NCBI GenBank assembly: GCA_020025305.1
Contig: JAHHSG010000009.1
Location: forward strand, 28,829-92,828
Origin: Oscillospiraceae bacterium
GTDB taxonomy: Bacteria > Bacillota > Clostridia > Oscillospirales > Oscillospiraceae
Reading direction: 5' to 3'
Length of the DNA stretch: 64,000 nt
Below the pieces are notes generated by a model. It made no database searches, had not been told where the DNA came from, and saw nothing but the letters and a program-made list of their open reading frames with translations. How positions within the stretch are numbered: the first letter of the stretch is position 1; every line of letters starts with the position of its first letter. A program made the translations under genes and the position numbers. This document shows positions 58,538 through 64,000 of this stretch, in pieces.

Positions 58538-59305
58538 TTATTCGCCGGAATAGTTGCGGCCAAACTTTAACTCGTCAAGATTCAGATGAAAATCCGTAGA
58601 AAACGGACGTTCGTCCGACACGGGAGCTGCCGCCTCTTCCTTTGCGCCGGCCGATTTCTCTGCAGAGGCCACCTCCGCCGCAGGTGCTTCCACCGGCGCC
58701 GGATCGGCAGCAGGGGCCTGGGCAGCAGGTTTTTCCGCAGCAGGTTTTTCCGCAGCAGGAGACACCTCCTCAGCGGCAAGGCCGCGGAGCACCTCCTGTT
58801 TCTCGATGCGGACAGTATCCTGTGTCATTGCCTCTGCCTGGGGTGCAGCATCCATCTCCATCTCCGGCAGTTTCTCCAAAAATGCGATCTGGGCTGCGCA
58901 CAGGTCACGGCTGCGCTGCACAAAACCAGCCAGTTCCGCCTGGGCAGCGGCCAGTTTCTTCTTAGTTTGCTCCGTCTCCCGCTCAATGGAGCCCATCTGC
59001 TTGGCGGCAGTTTCGCGGGCCTCGGAGAGCACCTTCTCTTTTTCTGTCTGCGCATCCTGCACCATTTGGGCCGCCATACGCTGGGCGGTCAGCAGCGTGG
59101 AGCGCATGGCCTCTTCGGTGGCCCGATATTCCTCCACCTTCTCTGCCAGCACCTTCAGCTTTGCCTTTAAGGTGGCATTCTCCTTATAAAGAGTACTGTA
59201 ATCCTCGGTCAGTGCATCCAGAAATTCGTCTACGCCAGCCATGCTGTAACCGCCGAAAGATGCTTTTTGGAAAGACTTTTCGGAAACTTCCTGAGGTGTG
59301 AACAT
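58538..59305 (-). CDS. divIVA: DivIVA-domain cell division protein
   Basis: A 255-residue DivIVA-family protein. The first ~55 residues form the lipid-binding domain (FTPQEVSEKSFQKASFGGYSMAGVDEFLDALTEDY), a long coiled coil follows to about residue 150, and the C-terminal ~80 residues are low-complexity Ala/Pro/Glu with short repeats (AAEKPAAEKPAAQAPAAD). DivIVA marks curved membranes at the poles and septum and recruits division proteins. It follows sepF by 23 bases. The repetitive C-terminus is not part of the family core and is likely disordered. Confidence 0.92.
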   Translation of the reverse strand: MFTPQEVSEKSFQKASFGGYSMAGVDEFLDALTEDYSTLYKENATLKAKLKVLAEKVEEYRATEEAMRSTLLTAQRMAAQMVQDAQTEKEKVLSEARETAAKQMGSIERETEQTKKKLAAAQAELAGFVQRSRDLCAAQIAFLEKLPEMEMDAAPQAEAMTQDTVRIEKQEVLRGLAAEEVSPAAEKPAAEKPAAQAPAADPAPVEAPAAEVASAEKSAGAKEEAAAPVSDERPFSTDFHLNLDELKFGRNYSGE

Positions 59306-59328
59306 GGTAATATCCCTCCGCTTTTATT

Positions 59329-59784
59329 TTACAGATATAATCCGTTATTTTCCAGTTCATCAATCAAGTCCCCCATCAAATCCACAGAATAGGGGGTAAT
59401 GATATAGGTATTGGCCGCCACCTTTTTAATCTTACCGTCACCGGCGTAGGCCACACCGGACAAAAAGTCCACCAGACGGCGGGCAATGTCCTTATTGGCA
59501 GACTCAAGATTCATCACCACCGTGCGCTTTTCCCGCAGATGGTCAGCAATCTCAGAAGCATTTTCAAAACGCTCCGGTTTTACCAATACCACTTTCAACT
59601 GGGCGGTTGCGTGGATATTGACTACTTTGTTGCGCCGATCCTCTGCCCGGCGCTCCTCCCGCCGGTCATCAAAATAGTCCGATGTGTCCCGCTGCTCCTT
59701 AGCACTGGTAAAATTTTCTTCCTCATAATCATCCTCATCATCGTAGGGATGCATGATTTTCTTAAACTCGTCCATCAGGCTCAT
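59329..59784 (-). CDS. sepF: Cell division protein SepF
   Basis: A 151-residue protein: membrane-binding N-terminal amphipathic helix (MSLMDEFKKIMHPYDDED), acidic linker and the SepF core (VVLVKPERFENASEIADHLREKRTVVMNLESANKDIARRLVDFLSGVAYA). SepF anchors FtsZ to the membrane. GGGGAGG lies before the ATG, and ylmE-type and divIVA genes flank it as in other Firmicutes. Confidence 0.95.
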   Translation of the reverse strand: MSLMDEFKKIMHPYDDEDDYEEENFTSAKEQRDTSDYFDDRREERRAEDRRNKVVNIHATAQLKVVLVKPERFENASEIADHLREKRTVVMNLESANKDIARRLVDFLSGVAYAGDGKIKKVAANTYIITPYSVDLMGDLIDELENNGLYL

Positions 59785-59802
59785 TGTCTGTGTCCTCCCC
59801 TT

Positions 59803-60498
59803 TTACTTAGCGTAATAACGCTGGCCAAAAATAGCGGTACCCACCCGCACCATATTGCTTCCCGCGCGGATCGCATCCTCAAAATCGCCGCTCATGCCCA
59901 TCGAAATATACTTAAGCTTATTATCATATATTTCTCTGTTTATGTCAACATAGAGGGCATAAACTTTCTGGAAATATGCTAAATTCCCGTGATCTTCCGC
60001 CGCAACGGGGGGGATGGTCATCAGACCCTGTACCCGGACGTGCTGCAGTTCTTTGGCCAGCACAGCCGCATCCCGGACAGCCTCCGGTGCAAACCCGCTT
60101 TTGGCCTCCTCACCGCCGATATTCACTTCCAGCAGCACATCCTGCACAATGTCCAGCTTGGCTGCCGCCTTTTCAATTTCACGCAACAGTTCCACAGAGC
60201 CTGCTGATTGGATCAGGGATACCTTGCCCACCACCTGCTTGACCTTGTTGCGCTGCAAATGTCCGATAAAATGGAGCGGTGCGCCTCGATAGGCATCCTG
60301 CGCCAGCTTGCCCGTCATCTCCTGCACCCGGTTTTCTCCCAATGCATCGATGCCGGCTGTGATAGCCTCCTGACAGGCCTCCGCATCATTCATTTTACTG
60401 GCGCCCACCAGCACAATATCCGCACCGGTACGCCCCGTCTCACGAGCCGCAGCATCGATTCTGCTGCGGATCTCGGCAATATGCTCTTGGATCGACAT
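59803..60498 (-). CDS. ylmE: YggS/YlmE-family PLP-binding protein
   Basis: A 231-residue single-domain alanine racemase-fold protein. K35 in VLVGASKMND is the expected pyridoxal phosphate lysine; further conserved parts are ENRVQEMTGK, HFIGHLQRNKVKQVV, LLEVNIGGEEAKSGF and SMGMSGDFEDAIRAGSNMVRVG. It takes part in vitamin B6 homeostasis without known catalysis. As in Bacillus, the ylmE gene sits before sepF (ylmF). Confidence 0.95.
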   Translation of the reverse strand: MSIQEHIAEIRSRIDAAARETGRTGADIVLVGASKMNDAEACQEAITAGIDALGENRVQEMTGKLAQDAYRGAPLHFIGHLQRNKVKQVVGKVSLIQSAGSVELLREIEKAAAKLDIVQDVLLEVNIGGEEAKSGFAPEAVRDAAVLAKELQHVRVQGLMTIPPVAAEDHGNLAYFQKVYALYVDINREIYDNKLKYISMGMSGDFEDAIRAGSNMVRVGTAIFGQRYYAK

Positions 60499-60522
60499 AC
60501 TTGGAATCCTCCCTTATCTTCT

Positions 60523-61737
60523 CTATCTATCATAGACCATTTTCCCATCGTACAGTTCCTTGGAGGTAATGATCACCTCATCTCCTGCCCGCAGAAGGCT
60601 GCTGCCTGCGGTGCCTTCGCCAGGGCGCAAAAGCGTATATCCATCGCCCTGATAGACCACATCCGCCGGTTTAAACTCGGCTGTGGAGCCCACCAGGCAA
60701 TAGATCCCGCTGCGCCCCTCCGCATCCAGCCGCAGGGCATTGGCCGGTACACGAAGACCGGAGTAGCTGTCTAAAATCACCTCGGCCTGCAGCTGTCTGA
60801 GCTGGGTCATCTGGGCCATATATTTGGTACAGCCAAGGACCACGGCACACTTGCCATTTTCCGGCTCACTCACCGACTCCACCCAAGCCGCCACATCCTG
60901 CTCTAAGCCCTTGGAAAAGCGCAGCGTGACATTTCCTGCCTCCTGCAGCCGCGCTGCATCCGCCTCGCTGACCGTAGCGGCATAGTACCATGTCGCACCA
61001 TAAATAAGCTTGCCTACATCGGCAGGAACATTCTCCTTATGCACGCCGCTCAGAGCACTGGGTGTCAGATTCTGCAAAAAGGCAGGGGTCAGCACCTGTT
61101 CATAGCCATCGACTGCGGCGGCATAGGTGCCGGGCCGCTTAGCCTCCACCGTAGTCACATCCGATAAAGACGCCCGCAGCGACGCAATCTCAGCCCGCAC
61201 CGCCTCAATCTGTGCCTGGACCTCGGCAGCGGAGGAGAAGGAGTGACTTCGCTTGAGAATATCGGCCTTGAGCGCGGAAAGGTTTTCCGCGGCGACACTG
61301 TAGTCCCCTTGGCTCACATCCCCCCGCAGCGCCAGGAGGGCATCTGTAATGGAGCTGTCCAGCTTCAGCGCCGCATCCGGATTTAAGTATGTATCCAGCG
61401 CAAATTCCAGCTGCTGCAGCTGCAAGGTCTTCTCTTCCAAATCCTCCACTGTCTGCAAAGCACCGGCGCTGTTGTAGGCGGCGGCCAATGTCTGACCCGC
61501 ACCTACCCGCTCCCCCTCTTTCAGGGGGTGAGTGAGAATGCCGCTGCCGATGTGGAAGGTCTCCTCCTCCCGTACGATCCAGCCATCCGTATGGATACTC
61601 TCCTCCGTGGTGGCGGCATAAACCCGCGTGGTGGAAAGGGGATCGGCATAGTAGCGGTAGATCTGAGCGCCGAAATAGAGAACAATTCCGGCTAAGATGG
61701 CCACCGCCAACAGGCGGAACATAGGGGAAGATTTCAT
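60523..61737 (-). CDS. HlyD-like membrane-anchored protein
   Basis: A 404-residue protein with a single N-terminal membrane segment (LLAVAILAGIVLYFGAQI) and two half-lipoyl-like beta pieces (EGERVGAGQTLAAAY; a later VPANALRLDAEG and GEGTAGSSLLRAGDEVIITSK) separated by a long helical hairpin (about residues 85-200), the plan of HlyD/MFP efflux adaptors. No partner pump gene is adjacent; it sits between hfq and ylmE-type genes, 24 bases before the latter. It is common in this context in Clostridia without assigned role. GAGG lies before the ATG. Confidence 0.78.
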   Translation of the reverse strand: MKSSPMFRLLAVAILAGIVLYFGAQIYRYYADPLSTTRVYAATTEESIHTDGWIVREEETFHIGSGILTHPLKEGERVGAGQTLAAAYNSAGALQTVEDLEEKTLQLQQLEFALDTYLNPDAALKLDSSITDALLALRGDVSQGDYSVAAENLSALKADILKRSHSFSSAAEVQAQIEAVRAEIASLRASLSDVTTVEAKRPGTYAAAVDGYEQVLTPAFLQNLTPSALSGVHKENVPADVGKLIYGATWYYAATVSEADAARLQEAGNVTLRFSKGLEQDVAAWVESVSEPENGKCAVVLGCTKYMAQMTQLRQLQAEVILDSYSGLRVPANALRLDAEGRSGIYCLVGSTAEFKPADVVYQGDGYTLLRPGEGTAGSSLLRAGDEVIITSKELYDGKMVYDR

Positions 61738-61748
61738 AAAAAATTACC

Positions 61749-62000
61749 TCAGCTCTCGGTGTCGGCGGGTGGCTCGTCCCCCTCACGCAGGGAGATGGCC
61801 CGCACCGGCACAATCGTAGAAATAGCGTGTTTATAGATGACCTGCTGTTTCCCGTCGCTGTCCAGCACTACGGTAAAGTTATCAAAGCCGGCCACACTGC
61901 CCCGCAGCTGGAAGCCGTTGACCAAAAATACAGTCACCGGCACATTCTGCTTCCGGGCTTTTGTCAAAAAGATTTCTTGAAGATTAGATTTCGTCTGCAT
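61749..62000 (-). CDS. hfq: RNA-binding protein Hfq
   Basis: An 83-residue Sm-like protein: NLQEIFLTKARKQNVPVTVFLVNGFQLRG with the Sm1 motif and YKHAISTIVP as Sm2. The conserved Gln8 region and KHA motif are typical. Hfq forms hexamers that bind sRNA and mRNA. The short acidic C-terminus (REGDEPPADTES) is different from the long tail of enterics. It lies between miaA (55 bases upstream) and the HlyD-like gene, as in many Firmicutes. Confidence 0.95.
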   Translation of the reverse strand: MQTKSNLQEIFLTKARKQNVPVTVFLVNGFQLRGSVAGFDNFTVVLDSDGKQQVIYKHAISTIVPVRAISLREGDEPPADTES

Positions 62001-62055
62001 ATCGTCTGCTCCTTTTTATCTTTGTACGGACGATGTGCAATTCGTCCGCCTAGGA

Positions 62056-63000
62056 TTATCCTAATCCCTCGGCGGTGAGGATTTCTGTCGCAATTTGGAG
62101 AGCCATTTGGAAATCGGGCACTTTTTCCCATCGAATCCAATGAATCGCCTCGTTGCGGCGCAGCCATGTGAGTTGGCGCTTTGCATACTGGCGGGAGCGG
62201 AGCTTCACCTCATCCACCGCTTCCTCCACGCTGGCACGGCCCTCTTCCACGGCTAAAAACTGCTTATACCCAATAGCCTGCATCGCCGTAGCATCCGCAG
62301 GCAGCCCTGCGCGCAGCAGCGTGCGTACCTCCTCCAGAAGGCCTGCCTCCACCATCAGATCCACGCGGCGGTCAATGCGTGCCCGGAGATCCTCCCGGTC
62401 TTGAAAGTCAAGTCCGATATACACGGCATCATACCGGGGCGGTTTCTCTTGGGTCTGGCGGTTGTGCTCGGTCATGGTCGTTCCTGTCTCGTACCACACC
62501 TCCAAGGCCCGGAGAATTCTCTTTTCATCCCGGACATGGAGTTTTTCCGCCGCCGGGGGGTCAATGGTGCGCAGCTCCCGGAGCAGCGCTTCGGCCCCCT
62601 CCGTTTCTAAACGGTGTTTGAGATTCTGCCGTATCTCGCCGCCGGTACTGCCCGGAGCAAAGCGGCTGCCGCGCACCAGTGCATCCAGATAAAGACCGGT
62701 ACCGCCCACCAAAATCGGCAGCTTTCCCCGGTGGAGGATGTCCTGTACGCACTTGTCCGCCGCCTCGGTAAACCGAGCCACAGACCAGTTCTCCTCTGGA
62801 TCGGCGACGGCAATCATATGGTGGGGAATGCCCTCCATCTCCTCTGCGGTGGGTGCGGCGGTGCCGATGGTCATACCGCGATAGATCTGCATGGAGTCCA
62901 CACTGACCACCTCACCGTGGAAGGCTTTCGCCACCTCCACGCCCATTTTCGTTTTTCCCGATGCGGTGGGACCCACCACACAGACAATTTTCGGGGGCAT
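62056..63000 (-). CDS. miaA: tRNA dimethylallyltransferase MiaA
   Basis: A 314-residue enzyme with Walker A GPTASGKT (residues 10-17), DSMQIYRGMTIGTAAPT, LVGGTGLYLDALV and RDEKRILRALEV, as well as the C-terminal RQYAKRQLTWLR. It adds dimethylallyl to A37 of tRNAs reading UNN codons. Between mutL and hfq, the usual order mutL-miaA-hfq is kept. Confidence 0.97.
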   Translation of the reverse strand: MPPKIVCVVGPTASGKTKMGVEVAKAFHGEVVSVDSMQIYRGMTIGTAAPTAEEMEGIPHHMIAVADPEENWSVARFTEAADKCVQDILHRGKLPILVGGTGLYLDALVRGSRFAPGSTGGEIRQNLKHRLETEGAEALLRELRTIDPPAAEKLHVRDEKRILRALEVWYETGTTMTEHNRQTQEKPPRYDAVYIGLDFQDREDLRARIDRRVDLMVEAGLLEEVRTLLRAGLPADATAMQAIGYKQFLAVEEGRASVEEAVDEVKLRSRQYAKRQLTWLRRNEAIHWIRWEKVPDFQMALQIATEILTAEGLG

Positions 63001-63113
63001 ATGTGTCTCCTTTTCACTAACACTTGATAACGCACCACGTTGGCTTGCGCAGGCGTAAAAGTAAACTTGTTTTCTTGCGCGGCACGTATGCCGTGCAGCC
63101 TGCTCTATCCGGC

Positions 63114-64000
63114 TTATGCTCGCTTAAACATCTTTTCCATCTCGTACTTGGAGAGTTTGACCGCTACCGGTCTGCCGTGGGGACAATAGGCAATCTCCCC
63201 GGCCTGCACCTTTTTTACAAGGGCCGCCAATTCCGCCGGAGAAGTGTTCATTCCCGCCTTGATGGCACTCTTACAGGCCATCGTGTGCAGCAGCTCATCT
63301 CTGGCCCCGGCGGGGTCGGCTCGCTGCTCCAGCAGCTTCTTCGCCAATTCCTCCAGCGTAGCGGCCGCGTCGCCGGTCAAAATATCCGCCGGGATCTCCC
63401 GCACCAGTACGGTCCCGTCGCCGAAGTCCTCACATCCAAAGCCGAAATGCCGCAGCGTTTCCGTATGCTCCAGCACGGCGCTGTACTCCTCCGCCGCCAG
63501 CGTCACTGCCAGCGGTTCCAACAGTGTCTGCGCCATCAGGGGCTGGGGATTGGCCTTCAAGGCATCAAAACGCACCCGCTCATGGGCGGCATGCTTATCG
63601 ATAAGCCACACATTCTCCCCCTCATCTTCGCAGATGATATAGGTTTTCAGCACCTCGCCCACCATACGCCACGGTACGGGATCGTTTGGGAGCATCTGCT
63701 GCTCCGCCGCCGGCAGTTCCATGGCGGTCTGCTCCGCCGCTGTTTCCGCCCCAGGTTCTTCCGCAATCACTGCTTCCTGGGCAGGAACGGTCTTATCCAC
63801 TGCCGGCGGCGTAATCTCATAGGTCACCTGCCGTCCGTCTTGGGTGTGTCCCGGCACGGTGAAGGATTCTCCTGCCTGTCGTGCCACATCCCGGATCTCC
63901 CCGGAGAGCGTCGGTTTTTCCATGGGCTTACTCTCCCAGCCCGTGGTGGTCACAGGGCGCACCGGGGGGGCGCTGTAGGTCGGCGCAGGGTGGGCAGGGG
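63114..64000 (-). CDS. mutL: DNA mismatch repair protein MutL, C-terminal part
   Basis: The frame runs off the right edge of the window; only the Pro-rich linker (still open at base 64000) and the C-terminal dimerisation/endonuclease domain are seen. Motifs: the metal-site DKHAAHERVRFDAL (D-x-H-A-x2-E, with Lys instead of Gln at the second position), ACKSAIKAGM, and the C-terminal CPHGRPVAVKLSKYE. These support a nicking MutL. The N-terminal ATPase lies outside the window. Confidence 0.95.
   Translation of the reverse strand, partial: PAHPAPTYSAPPVRPVTTTGWESKPMEKPTLSGEIRDVARQAGESFTVPGHTQDGRQVTYEITPPAVDKTVPAQEAVIAEEPGAETAAEQTAMELPAAEQQMLPNDPVPWRMVGEVLKTYIICEDEGENVWLIDKHAAHERVRFDALKANPQPLMAQTLLEPLAVTLAAEEYSAVLEHTETLRHFGFGCEDFGDGTVLVREIPADILTGDAAATLEELAKKLLEQRADPAGARDELLHTMACKSAIKAGMNTSPAELAALVKKVQAGEIAYCPHGRPVAVKLSKYEMEKMFKRA

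Noticed and set aside
63001..63113. Small RNA or terminator between mutL and miaA
   Set aside because: The short GCACGGCA/TGCCGCGC dyad has no U-run and no clear promoter.

Overview
The window is a chromosomal segment of a moderately GC-rich, endospore-forming Clostridia, most likely an Oscillospiraceae-type gut or anaerobic bacterium. This rests on sporulation genes (yabP, yabQ, a SpoVB-like flippase, spoVAC), a complete Rnf complex, two radical-SAM HemZ/HemW-type enzymes, a short-chain fatty acid carrier, a high-molecular-weight rubredoxin-type flavoprotein, a THF riboswitch and a CIRCE/HrcA heat-shock operon. Species cannot be named from sequence alone. No insertion sequence, prophage, CRISPR array or rRNA operon was found; nearly all genes are vertically inherited core genes, and the accessory signal is confined to small ORFs and intergenic DNA.

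Layout. 1-3.9 kb (+): the end of a membrane protein with a Cys-Ala repeat tail, then an overlapping pair of a CAT-fold acyltransferase homologue and an acyl-CoA ligase. 3.9-8.7 kb (-): the Bacillus yabM-mazG-yabO-yabP-yabQ-divIC-yabR block with an HU gene inserted. 8.7-15.7 kb (-): recJ-rel-dtd-MBL hydrolase-hemZ, apparently read from one promoter before recJ. 15.8-22.8 kb (+): pstS-C-A-B-phoU and the two-component pair phoP-phoR, with a tandem Pho-box-like array before pstS. 23-25.6 kb (-): AtoE-type fatty acid carrier and a DUF975 membrane protein. 25.8-31 kb (+): rnfCDGEAB. 31.4-32.7 kb (+): a tetrahydrofolate riboswitch controlling a FolT-type ECF S component that carries an extra C-terminal domain. 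32.7-37.6 kb (+): hrcA-grpE-dnaK-dnaJ with CIRCE, followed by hisJ-type PHP phosphatase, rpiB and a DUF4015-like protein. 40-48.2 kb: DUF3783 protein and tRNA-Gly(CCC) on -, then on + dacF-type carboxypeptidase, pgi, a small P-loop protein, an overlapping radical SAM/mutY/tdk/radical SAM cluster and an unknown gene behind a palindrome. 48.3-54.7 kb: hemW with a small ferredoxin (-), spoVAC (+), MATE transporter (-), lepA (-) with a decayed duplicate of its own 5' end directly upstream, and an XRE regulator (-). 55-57.5 kb (+): a LysM-G5-M23 peptidase and a flavin reductase-rubredoxin fusion. 57.6-64 kb (-): mutL (partial), miaA, hfq, an HlyD-like protein, ylmE-type PLP protein, sepF, divIVA and a HAD phosphatase.

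Working together: Rnf links reduced ferredoxin to NAD and an ion gradient; PhoPR probably drives the pst operon; HrcA represses the chaperone operon; rel, recJ, dtd, mazG, mutY and mutL are housekeeping stress, repair and proofreading functions; divIC, sepF and divIVA serve division. The most interesting items are the riboswitch with an explicit Shine-Dalgarno-sequestering hairpin and the S component fusion, the lepA mini-duplicate whose stop codon abuts the lepA ribosome binding site, the acyltransferase homologue lacking the usual catalytic His, and several perfect palindromes next to promoters of unknown or transport genes. I did not find a convincing large undescribed system.
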